Virus record (IMG/VR): IMGVR_UViG_3300006802_000271
Coordinates: 1-34,489 of that record
DNA length: 34,489 nucleotides
Source: a virus
Direction: 5' to 3' (one strand)
Positions 13,137 to 20,206 of the stretch are shown here, one piece after another. How positions within the stretch are numbered: the stretch's first letter is position 1; each line of letters starts with the position of its first letter. The notes beneath the pieces were generated by a model. It had not been told where the DNA came from. It saw nothing but the letters and a program-made list of their open reading frames with translations, and made no database searches. The position numbers and the translations under genes were made by a program.

Positions 13137-13353
13137 AAAGGTACTTTGGTGGTTAATGGCCTTTATGGTTTTTGGGCTTTTAGGGGCTTTGTTGGTTGAT
13201 TTCTGGCTGTTTGTTAATGACACCGATGCCACGATTAGCGCGACGCTGCAGGACTATCTGGGCGGTTCTAACGAGAGCTACAGAGCTGCTATCTTTGGCT
13301 TTCTGGTGGGGAGCTTACTGAATCACTTTGCTGCTTGGGGCAGAGATACTTGA
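13120..13353 (+). CDS. Two-span membrane protein, possible holin
   Basis: 77 residues with two hydrophobic segments (about 8-30, VLWWLMAFMVFGLLGALLVD; and about 54-69, AAIFGFLVGSLLNHFAAW) joined by a short acidic loop, and basic at the N-terminus. That is the size and layout of small class II holins, although the lysin is 4.6 kb away on this map. ATG 13120 is preferred over an upstream in-frame start because AGGAG (13108-13112) lies at good distance. It overlaps the coiled-coil gene by 17 bases. Confidence 0.6.
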   Translation: MRPHVKKVLWWLMAFMVFGLLGALLVDFWLFVNDTDATISATLQDYLGGSNESYRAAIFGFLVGSLLNHFAAWGRDT

Positions 13354-13574
13354 ATGAGCAAGATTTAAGAGAAGAGCTTGAGGACTTGCGAGCTGAAAAC
13401 GAGCGGCTAAGGCAGGGCTGTATTGATTTAACCAGGCCTTTTCATGAGATTGAGAGACAAGTTATTGAGATTGTTTATAGGCAAAACAACTACAATAAAA
13501 CAGCTACAGCCAGGCAGTTGAGGCTGGGGGCTAGAACAATACAAAGAAAGTTTAAACAATGGTTTACTACTTGA
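13350..13574 (+). CDS. Fis-type helix-turn-helix DNA-binding protein
   Basis: 74 residues: an N-terminal coiled segment (REELEDLRAENERLRQ), then HEIERQVIEIVYRQNNYNKT followed by ATARQLRLGARTIQRKFKQW. The second part matches the Fis/NtrC C-terminal HTH pattern (…N-K-T-x-A-A-x-x-L-x-x-x-x-R-T-[LI]-x-R-K-x-K). It is therefore a small dimeric DNA binder. Start: TTG 13350 overlapping the previous stop as TTGA, or TTG 13335. Possible roles are a late-gene activator or a packaging or architecture factor; the sequence does not decide. Confidence 0.75.
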   Translation: MNEQDLREELEDLRAENERLRQGCIDLTRPFHEIERQVIEIVYRQNNYNKTATARQLRLGARTIQRKFKQWFTT

Positions 13575-14383
13575 GAATGGCTATGGGTGTGTGGCTAACC
13601 ACGGTTATTTGGGTGCTGATTATGGCTAGTTTGGTTGGATGTGGTCATTTTGATATAATTAAACCTAAGAGTCCACAAGCAAGCAAATTGCAGTTATTGC
13701 AGGCTAGGTATGATGAAAACCTTGCCAAGCTAGGCAACCGTTGGCCCAGCAGGTCAGATTGCGATGCTGTTTTATGGGCATCCATTTCTAAGCATGGGGG
13801 CAATGATGTTGATATTACCGAGTCACAAGCAGAGTCAGGGCAGTGGTTTAGGCGCCCTGGTAAAGATTGCTTTTCTACTGCTTCTAGTAGGTCAAGTTTC
13901 TCTAATGATATGGCTTTGGGCATTGTACTTGCCGCTAGTACACATGATATTAAGCGTTGGTTTAATTGGGTAAAGCGCAATAACTACCGCATGGGCCCAG
14001 GTGACCCAGGTGCTGCAGTTTTAAAGCCTAATGTGATGGCTGTTATTGGCAGGCGAGTTGGTTGGAATCTTGGCCCGAGATACCCATATGTGAGCAACAG
14101 CCGTGATTATGTAAGGCATATTCAAACTTTAATGATTTATGTTGATGGTTTGAGCACTGGCTACATAACTAAGGGTGAACTTTCTCTGCTTAAGAGGTAT
14201 AATGATGGCAGAGATTACTTGATAGCAAGCGTGTTGGCCAAATATACGGGTGACTTTGATGCAGCGGTGGGGCTACTTCTGGAAGAGGGTGAGCCCCCAA
14301 GCTATGTCAGAGGTGATAGTCCTGAGATGTTTAGGTTAGCCCATTGGGTAATGTCAGCAAAAATAGTTTTAGGTGTAAAATGA
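13559..14383 (+). CDS. Phage-encoded lipoprotein, unknown function
   Basis: 274 residues with a clear type II signal: hydrophobic residues 8-27 end in the lipobox LVGC, the lipid-modified residue being Cys28. The mature protein has paired Cys residues (SDCD near 68, GKDCF near 104), suited to disulphides in the periplasm, and an extended helical domain with MGPGDPGAA and ITKGELSLLKRYNDGRDYL. A Gly/His after Cys28 rather than Asp suggests outer-membrane sorting. It is too large for an o-spanin. Phage lipoproteins can block superinfection or receptor use; that is speculation here. Confidence 0.75.
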   Translation: MVYYLRMAMGVWLTTVIWVLIMASLVGCGHFDIIKPKSPQASKLQLLQARYDENLAKLGNRWPSRSDCDAVLWASISKHGGNDVDITESQAESGQWFRRPGKDCFSTASSRSSFSNDMALGIVLAASTHDIKRWFNWVKRNNYRMGPGDPGAAVLKPNVMAVIGRRVGWNLGPRYPYVSNSRDYVRHIQTLMIYVDGLSTGYITKGELSLLKRYNDGRDYLIASVLAKYTGDFDAAVGLLLEEGEPPSYVRGDSPEMFRLAHWVMSAKIVLGVK

Positions 14384-14646
14384 GCGATCAAAAATATACA
14401 GAGCTACCAAGTAATCGCAATGATTTAGAGTATGACCGCTTTGCTTTGAGCGATGAGGGTAAGGTTGGTGTTAGGGTTGTTGACTCTCTGAAGCTGTCTG
14501 ATGGTGTACAGATCAACACATACTTAACTAAGCAGTTTGAGATTATGGTTGAGCAGCTTGACAACTTGAATGAAAAGGTTGAGGCCTTATTGAATCATGT
14601 CAGAATCATAAACGAACTAGATGACCATAAAGGAAATAAATACTAA
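14380..14646 (+). CDS. Small protein preceding the receptor-binding cluster
   Basis: 88 residues. The start MSDQKYTELPSNRNDLEYDR is polar; the middle GKVGVRVVDSLKLSDGVQI looks like a short beta segment, and the C-terminal half is a coiled helix (FEIMVEQLDNLNEKVEALLN). ATG 14380 overlaps the lipoprotein stop (ATGA) and was chosen over an upstream in-frame start. It resembles small virion-associated proteins placed ahead of fibre genes. Function unknown. Confidence 0.65.
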   Translation: MSDQKYTELPSNRNDLEYDRFALSDEGKVGVRVVDSLKLSDGVQINTYLTKQFEIMVEQLDNLNEKVEALLNHVRIINELDDHKGNKY

Positions 14647-15233
14647 TGGGAACTTTTATAAATGACGGTAAAGGCTCAGGGCTTAGCGCGCAGGTTGATG
14701 ACCAGAACAGACTAAGAACTCATGCAGTAACAGAGGACGAGTCTTTACATGCTGCCGAAGAGGGTAACGCATACAATATAAATACAGGGCTAATCTCTAT
14801 TACAGGCGACGCTACGCTAATCTATTACAAGAACACAGGCGAGAAAGACTTTGTTGTTGAGGCTATCGCTTTAGGTAGTTTTGAAGGCATTACCCACAGT
14901 GACGACCCTTATATAACTTTGGTTAGGAATCCCACTGGCGGCGATTTAATCTCAGATGCCACAGCAGTATCAATGAACCAAAACAGAAATTTTGGGTCAT
15001 CTAATTCTACGAGCGGGTTGGCTTATAAGGGCAAGGTCGGCGGAACTTTGACAGGTGGAAATGACATTGCCATATTGCAGGCTAGTCCCGGTGGGAGATC
15101 ATTCTACAGTATAAACTTTGTACTGCCTAAAGGCTCTAGCGTTGGTCTTAAGCTAACTGCTAATGTGTCTTCAGGCTCAGCTAATTGGTACGCAGCAATC
15201 ATTGGATTTGAAAAAGACGACACTACAGACTAG
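14646..15233 (+). CDS. Virion/appendage-type protein, copy 1 of an N-terminal motif family
   Basis: 195 residues, beta-rich, Gly/Ser/Thr rich, with no cysteine. Its opening, DGKGSGLSAQVDDQNRLRTH, recurs in the next two proteins. A second shared block is PTGGDLISDATAV followed by an Asn/Ser-rich stretch (SMNQNRNFGSSNSTS). It starts as TAATG overlap with the small gene before it. No enzyme motif is present. Such short repeated proteins next to a LamG-domain protein suggest parts of a receptor-binding or head/tail decoration structure. Confidence 0.65.
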   Translation: MGTFINDGKGSGLSAQVDDQNRLRTHAVTEDESLHAAEEGNAYNINTGLISITGDATLIYYKNTGEKDFVVEAIALGSFEGITHSDDPYITLVRNPTGGDLISDATAVSMNQNRNFGSSNSTSGLAYKGKVGGTLTGGNDIAILQASPGGRSFYSINFVLPKGSSVGLKLTANVSSGSANWYAAIIGFEKDDTTD

Positions 15234-15241
15234 GGGATAAA

Positions 15242-15805
15242 ATGAAGATAGAAGACGGAACAGGATCGGGTCGCTTTGCGGCGGTAGATACCACTAAGCG
15301 CTTAAAGACGGCGGCGGCTGTTTCAAGTGCGTTGCATGAAAACTCGATAAATGAAAAACAAGTATATATATTTTCCACAGGCGGATTTATTTCTATAACA
15401 AGCACTGGAACTGAGACAGGTGTCTTTTATCTTAAAAATACTAGCTCAACGAAATACTTGTTTATCAACAGTATTAGAACATGCGGCACTCAGATCCAAA
15501 AAGTTCTCATTTATAAAGATCCAACAGGCGGGACATTGATTAGTACAGCTAACGCAGCTGAATCAACTAACCTAAACCTGACAAGCTCGAATACCAGTGA
15601 AAGCACTCAATACTATGGCGCTAACGCACTGACGGTAACAGGCGGCACTCATATTGCTAACCATATTAATCATGTCGGTCATTCGACTATGAACTTGGAT
15701 GACGCGCTTGTACTAGGTAAAAACAATTCAATTGCTATTACATTTGAAGTAGATACGGCGGCTGATGTTTGTGTGGCAATCGAAGGCTATTATGCTACAG
15801 AGTAG
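15242..15805 (+). CDS. Virion/appendage-type protein, copy 2 of the N-terminal motif family
   Basis: 187 residues. N-terminus IEDGTGSGRFAAVDTTKRLK aligns with copy 1, and the middle repeats the block as KDPTGGTLISTANA followed by NLNLTSSNTSES. The two are therefore diverged paralogues arising from a tandem duplication. A CpG-rich coding style sets it apart from the head genes. GGGGAT precedes the ATG. Function unknown, presumed structural. Confidence 0.65.
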   Translation: MKIEDGTGSGRFAAVDTTKRLKTAAAVSSALHENSINEKQVYIFSTGGFISITSTGTETGVFYLKNTSSTKYLFINSIRTCGTQIQKVLIYKDPTGGTLISTANAAESTNLNLTSSNTSESTQYYGANALTVTGGTHIANHINHVGHSTMNLDDALVLGKNNSIAITFEVDTAADVCVAIEGYYATE

Positions 15806-15811
15806 GTATTT

Positions 15812-16957
15812 ATGATTAAGGTTCAACTGGTAGACGGACAAGGCAACGGTTATGCTGCAAAGGTCAATGAAACAGGGCAACTTGTTTCAGGCCCGTTAGA
15901 GTATTCAGAACCGTATGCAGTGACAATGGATAGCGTAAATACTGCGTATGTGATTGCGACGCCGTTGATTCGTTTCCGCTTTGTCATAACTGGCATTTTG
16001 CTAGATGCTGGCAAGGATGTTTCAGCTAGTACAGCGGGAACGATTGTTCTTTATGAAACAGATGCCGAAGATTCAATCGTTGAAACAAAGGAAATATTAA
16101 CCTTTGAAATGTTGAAAAACACTAGCAGGGTTATAACCGGCCTCAACGTTATTGTTACCGAGGGCGAATGGTTAAGCATTCGAACAACCGATGCAACGGT
16201 TTATGCGACTGTATTAGGTTATTATGTTGAGTTCGACAAAGAGCCAATACTTTCAACTGGTGGTGGATCTAGTTCTATACCTGTAGCATCACCATTGTTG
16301 ACTGATTTGTATGCTTGGTATGACTTAGAAGAGGATAGCGGAACAAGAGTTGATGCGCTTGGTAACTGGGATTTAACCAGTCAAAACGGAACGCCTGATA
16401 ATGATACCGGGTTGATCGGTTCGGCACTAAACTTGAACAGCACTGGAACAGCGGAATCAATTTATGGTGCGCTATCAACTGGACTTGGTTTTGACGGCGA
16501 CGGTGATTTTACTATATCCTTGTGGGTTAAATTCGACGCAGGTGGAACATTCGAAACATATGTATCGCATTGGGGCGGCAATGGTTCAAAATCGTGGTTC
16601 TTCTCGAAAGATGCTAGCGACAACATCCGGGTTGATTCATCAAGCAACGGCACAGGCATTACAACGACAACAACACATGGCAGCATAACCGCGACAAACT
16701 GGAATCATTTGGTTTTTGTTTATGACGATACAGCAGGAGAGATCCGGGTTTATGTCAATAACAGCTTAGACGCCACGACTCATAGCAGCTCACTTGCGGT
16801 TGTTGCAAATTACTTTGTTATTTGGGGGACGCTTGGCACTAACTCGAATGCCATGAATGGAAACATTGATCTAGTAGGCTGTTGGAACAGAAAGCTTGAT
16901 AATACTGAAGTCTCATTGCTGTATAATAGTGGAGCTGGCACAACATATCCATTCTAG
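15812..16957 (+). CDS. Receptor-binding-type protein with C-terminal LamG-like domain
   Basis: 381 residues. The N-terminal VDGQGNGYAAKVNETGQL is the third copy of the motif. After a Gly/Ser linker (near 150-157, GGGSSS) the C-terminal 220 residues have the concanavalin A/laminin G-type pattern: LYAWYDLEEDSG at the entry strand, FDGDGDFTISLWVKF in the middle, then WNHLVFVYDDTAGEIRVYVN, the 'W-x-H-v…v-Y-v-D-G' signature strand pair. LamG-like domains commonly bind glycans. I infer an adhesion role. It is followed at once by the NeuB-type gene. Confidence 0.75.
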   Translation: MIKVQLVDGQGNGYAAKVNETGQLVSGPLEYSEPYAVTMDSVNTAYVIATPLIRFRFVITGILLDAGKDVSASTAGTIVLYETDAEDSIVETKEILTFEMLKNTSRVITGLNVIVTEGEWLSIRTTDATVYATVLGYYVEFDKEPILSTGGGSSSIPVASPLLTDLYAWYDLEEDSGTRVDALGNWDLTSQNGTPDNDTGLIGSALNLNSTGTAESIYGALSTGLGFDGDGDFTISLWVKFDAGGTFETYVSHWGGNGSKSWFFSKDASDNIRVDSSSNGTGITTTTTHGSITATNWNHLVFVYDDTAGEIRVYVNNSLDATTHSSSLAVVANYFVIWGTLGTNSNAMNGNIDLVGCWNRKLDNTEVSLLYNSGAGTTYPF

Positions 16958-16964
16958 GGGTTTT

Positions 16965-17882
16965 ATGTACATAATAGCTGAGATAGGTAGTAATTTTAAT
17001 AGTGTTGAGGATTGCTTGCTACAGGTTGAGCTAGCAAAAAAGGCTGGGGCTGATGCTGTAAAGTTTCAGCACTTTACTCTAAGAGAGATGTACGGTCATG
17101 GTGATGGTGAGGTTACCCCAGAAAGTTGGCTTATTGACCTGCACCGCTACAGCAAGCAAATTGGCATTGATTTCTCTTGCACTTTCTTCTCACCTGAAAA
17201 GCTCTTGAAACACCTGGGGCTGCTTGATTTCATCAAAATAGCATCATCCAACATGATGGATAAAAGGCTGTTAGACATCGCCAAGGCTAGCGGCAAGAAA
17301 ACGCTGATATCTACTGGTGGCCATGAGCTGCATGAAGTACAGAGGGTTTTTGATTATTTTGCCGATGCTTCGTTTATGTATTGCGAGAGCGCTTACCCAT
17401 CGCATGTGAATAATTACAAAAAGATGAAAGATTTTTACTTTGACGGCATCAGCGACCACAGCCTTGAGGTTTACCCTGAGTATCCACACTGCAGGTATGT
17501 TGAGAAACACGTTAACTTTTTGGATTTAAACGATAAGCCCGATGCAGGACATGCTCTCGGGTTTTTTCAATTTACCAGGTTTTGTAAGCATGTAAGAGGC
17601 GATGACAAGTACCATCCTTTATTGAGTGTCGAAGAGGTTGACATGCGCACCAAGTACAATGTGAGGCTTGTTGCTAAAAAGGATATTGGCACAGGCTGCA
17701 AGCTTACCTGGGATAATGTTGGTGTATACCGGGGCACTAGGGATGCACAGAACTACATTACAGCTTTAGATGCTGATAAGGTTATTGGAAAAGTAGCAAA
17801 AAAACACATTAAAGCATGGGATAGCATTGGATACTCAGATTTTCAAACCGCACAGTCTGAAGCAGAACAAGTGCATACATAG
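16965..17882 (+). CDS. NeuB/SpsE-type nonulosonic acid synthase
   Basis: 305 residues. N-terminal TIM-barrel: AEIGSNFN (5-12), VKFQHF (32-37), IKIASSNMMD (90-99), LISTGGHE (114-121), ESAYPSH, then SDHS (His165) and EKHV (His182). Those two histidines correspond to the metal-binding pair of NeuB. A C-terminal SAF (antifreeze-like) domain runs from about 234 to 288 (LVAKKDIGTGCKLTWDNVGV). The family condenses PEP with a hexosamine to give sialic, pseudaminic or legionaminic acid. The usual N-H-N after the glycine is N-F-N here. At 305 it is about 40 short of classic NeuB. ATG 16965 has AGGGG upstream. It overlaps terL by 56 bases. Confidence 0.9.
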   Translation: MYIIAEIGSNFNSVEDCLLQVELAKKAGADAVKFQHFTLREMYGHGDGEVTPESWLIDLHRYSKQIGIDFSCTFFSPEKLLKHLGLLDFIKIASSNMMDKRLLDIAKASGKKTLISTGGHELHEVQRVFDYFADASFMYCESAYPSHVNNYKKMKDFYFDGISDHSLEVYPEYPHCRYVEKHVNFLDLNDKPDAGHALGFFQFTRFCKHVRGDDKYHPLLSVEEVDMRTKYNVRLVAKKDIGTGCKLTWDNVGVYRGTRDAQNYITALDADKVIGKVAKKHIKAWDSIGYSDFQTAQSEAEQVHT

Positions 17883-19140
17883 TGATAAGAAAATCATTAT
17901 TCTAGCTTGTGGTATCCAGTTCGGTAAAACCATGGCTGGCGCTATTTTCATGAAAATGAATATGCATAGGCATACAGACCCTATGGATAACTTCATAATT
18001 ACCGCACCAACCTATAAAATCCTGCAGCAAGCAACACTCCCAGCATTTTTAAAAGTCATGGAAGGCTATGGAACATTCCATAAAGTCGATGCAATGTTTA
18101 AGATGCATAACGGTGGCACTTGTTATTTTCGTACTGCTACCGATCCCGATAGCGTGGTAGGCATCACTAGGGTTAAGGCTATCTGGGGTGACGAGTCTGG
18201 GCTGTATTCTCTGTACTTCCATGAAAACCTTCAGGCCAGAGCTTCCTTTTCTCAGGCTCAGATAATCTATACTACTTCCCCTTATTCCATGAACTGGATT
18301 TATACTGATTACATTAGGCCATGCCATAGGGGTTTGGAGATCAGTAACGAAGTTGAGCTGGTACAGGCTAAAAGTAGCGAAAACCCTTACTTCCCTAAGG
18401 AAGAATTTGAACGTAAGAAGCGCACGATGGACTCAAGGCGCTTTAATATGGTTTATGGTGGTGAGTTTCACAAGCTTGAGGGCTTGGTATACAGCTGTTT
18501 TGATGAAGAAACGCATGTTGTTAAGCCTTTCCCTTTGCGTGGCAAGTTTAAGATTGTTGCTGGTGTTGACTGGGGCTTTACTAACCCAGCTGTTATTGAG
18601 GTTATGGCTATCACTGATGAGGGCATATTTTTGGTGCATGAGTGGTACAAGGCTCAGAAAACTATTGGCGAGATTGTCGAGCAGGCTGCAAGGTTGAAGT
18701 CAATTTATGATATTGAGCGCTTTTATTGTGACCCATCAAGCCCTGCTAATATTTTTGAGTTTAATAAGGCTGGTTTGACTGCGATACCTGCAGACAACAA
18801 CATTAGGCCTGGCATTGATGCTGTTTATGAGAAAATGGCCTCTGGAAAATTCAAGGTTTTTGAGGGTAAAGCCCCCAACTTTCTTGATGAGGTTACTATG
18901 TATCATTATCCCAATGTTGAGGATGTTAAGCCTGATGCTGATGTAAAAGACCAGCTGCCGGTTAAGCAGTATGACCATTCAATGGATAGTATAAGGTACG
19001 TAATTTATGGCCTTCACAAATCAGATGTATCGAATAAGAGAAAACCTGTTATCGGTGGCACAAAAAAAACTGTAAATCCTTATGATTATCGTGATAGATT
19101 GCTTAAAGAACTTAATACAACAACAGACTATGATTGGTGA
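17827..19140 (+). CDS. terL: Large terminase subunit (packaging ATPase/nuclease)
   Basis: 437 residues. Walker A-like CGIQFGKT (28-35) and Walker B KAIWGDES (117-124; Asp122, catalytic Glu123) form the packaging motor. The nuclease half has VAGVDWGF (Asp248), RFYCDPSSP (Asp302) and QYDHSMDSIRY (Asp383/Asp387), the acidic RNase H-fold set. The deviant P-loop without Arg/Lys at position two is common among phage terminases. Start: TTG 17827 with GGGA five bases upstream is the only sensible start before the P-loop; it lies inside the NeuB gene. Length and layout fit a P22-like or related headful packager. Confidence 0.93.
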   Translation: MDTQIFKPHSLKQNKCIHSDKKIIILACGIQFGKTMAGAIFMKMNMHRHTDPMDNFIITAPTYKILQQATLPAFLKVMEGYGTFHKVDAMFKMHNGGTCYFRTATDPDSVVGITRVKAIWGDESGLYSLYFHENLQARASFSQAQIIYTTSPYSMNWIYTDYIRPCHRGLEISNEVELVQAKSSENPYFPKEEFERKKRTMDSRRFNMVYGGEFHKLEGLVYSCFDEETHVVKPFPLRGKFKIVAGVDWGFTNPAVIEVMAITDEGIFLVHEWYKAQKTIGEIVEQAARLKSIYDIERFYCDPSSPANIFEFNKAGLTAIPADNNIRPGIDAVYEKMASGKFKVFEGKAPNFLDEVTMYHYPNVEDVKPDADVKDQLPVKQYDHSMDSIRYVIYGLHKSDVSNKRKPVIGGTKKTVNPYDYRDRLLKELNTTTDYDW

Positions 19141-19142
19141 AA

Positions 19143-19505
19143 ATGATTTACCCTTATATTTGCCCTAAGTGTGACAATAATTTTGAGGTCATAAAATCTG
19201 TTAAGGATATAGACCAGCCTGAAAATTGTCCATCATGTGATACAATAAGTAATAGGACTATCTCAAGATTTCAGGCTGTTGACTCTACTGCTGCTGCAGA
19301 TTGGAATAATAAGACATATAACCCAGCCTTTGGCAAAGCTCTTACACCACAGCAGGCCAAGAAAGAGGCGAGGGCTAGAAATTGGGCAGAGGTTGGCACT
19401 GAGCCACCTGAAAAAATCCATAAGCATTTTGCTAAGCAGCGGGAAGAAAAAGAAAAAGCTAAATGGGATAGTTTTAATTTAAATTTAGGCGAGGTTAAAT
19501 CGTGA
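19143..19505 (+). CDS. FmdB-type zinc-ribbon protein
   Basis: 120 residues: YICPKCDNNFEV then ENCPSCDT gives two CxxC pairs 18 residues apart in the FmdB/regulatory zinc-ribbon arrangement. The remainder is a polar, Lys/Glu-rich helix. Such ribbons often sit between terminase and portal genes in phages; their role is unclear. ATG 19143 is used, although GTG 19137 or TTG 19134 are in frame. It ends on a GTGA overlap with the portal start. Confidence 0.75.
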   Translation: MIYPYICPKCDNNFEVIKSVKDIDQPENCPSCDTISNRTISRFQAVDSTAAADWNNKTYNPAFGKALTPQQAKKEARARNWAEVGTEPPEKIHKHFAKQREEKEKAKWDSFNLNLGEVKS

Positions 19506-20206
19506 GCGATATTTCACTTGGTGATGATGGTATTGACCCATCGATTAGTGAGGAGGATGCGCAAGATGTTAAAATGGTTTTGGACTTATTTAAAAAGTAC
19601 AAAAAACATCGTGCAAAATACGATAGTAATTGGATGCACTACTATAAAATGTGGCGTGGTGACCAATGGCATAACATAAAGATGCCCAGATTTAGGCAGC
19701 AAGAGGTTATCAACCTTATCTGGCAAACTGTGCAGTCCAATATGCCACTGCAGACAGATGTTAGGCCCAAAATTTCTTATATCCCAGAAGAGCCCTCAGA
19801 TAAGCTATTAGCAGAGGTTTTAAACCAGGTGAGTGAGTCTGATTGGGAGAGAAAAGACTGGCTCAAGGTTTTATCAGAAGTAATTTTAGATGGGTATTTA
19901 TATGGCACAGGATTCGCTAAGATTGGTTATGACCCTGATGATGACTACGGTGTTGGTAGTGCTACTTTTGAATCTGTTGACCCATTTTATTTGTACCCAG
20001 ACCCAGAGGCGAAAGAAATAAACGGCCCGGACTCATTTGGTATAATAATCGCTAAGCCTGTTGAAACAAAGCGCCTAAAACAGAAGTACCCACACTTAGC
20101 AGACAAGATAAAAGCAGATATCAAAGATAACATTGCTAGCTCAAAAACTTCTTTGAACGATTTAAGCTTAAAATGTCAAATACTGACAGAGATATGCCAG
20201 ACATGA
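19502..20206 (+). CDS. Portal protein, N-terminal part (split by a frameshift)
   Basis: 234 residues. Contents: an acidic N-terminus, YKMWRGDQWHNIKMPRFRQQ (the typical opening of P22-like portals), VNLIWQTV-type core residues, LDGYLYGTGFAKIGYDPDD, then VDPFYLYPDPEA. All are recognised portal blocks. The frame ends at 20206 after a few out-of-place residues (ILTEICQT). The rest of the protein continues in the -1 frame from about 20173. Start GTG 19502 with GAGG upstream. The portal is the dodecameric DNA gate at the unique capsid vertex. Confidence 0.85.
   Translation: MSDISLGDDGIDPSISEEDAQDVKMVLDLFKKYKKHRAKYDSNWMHYYKMWRGDQWHNIKMPRFRQQEVINLIWQTVQSNMPLQTDVRPKISYIPEEPSDKLLAEVLNQVSESDWERKDWLKVLSEVILDGYLYGTGFAKIGYDPDDDYGVGSATFESVDPFYLYPDPEAKEINGPDSFGIIIAKPVETKRLKQKYPHLADKIKADIKDNIASSKTSLNDLSLKCQILTEICQT
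20140..20206 (+). other. Portal frame change (-1) zone
   Basis: The second frame is open after the TAG at 20137-20139 and the first stops at 20206, so the shift lies between. Candidate sites are CTTAAAATG at 20167-20175 (A4 run at 20170-20173) and an A5 run at 20143-20147. One extra A in the A4 run would restore a continuous portal, so an indel or assembly error is as likely as programmed slippage. Confidence 0.7.
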
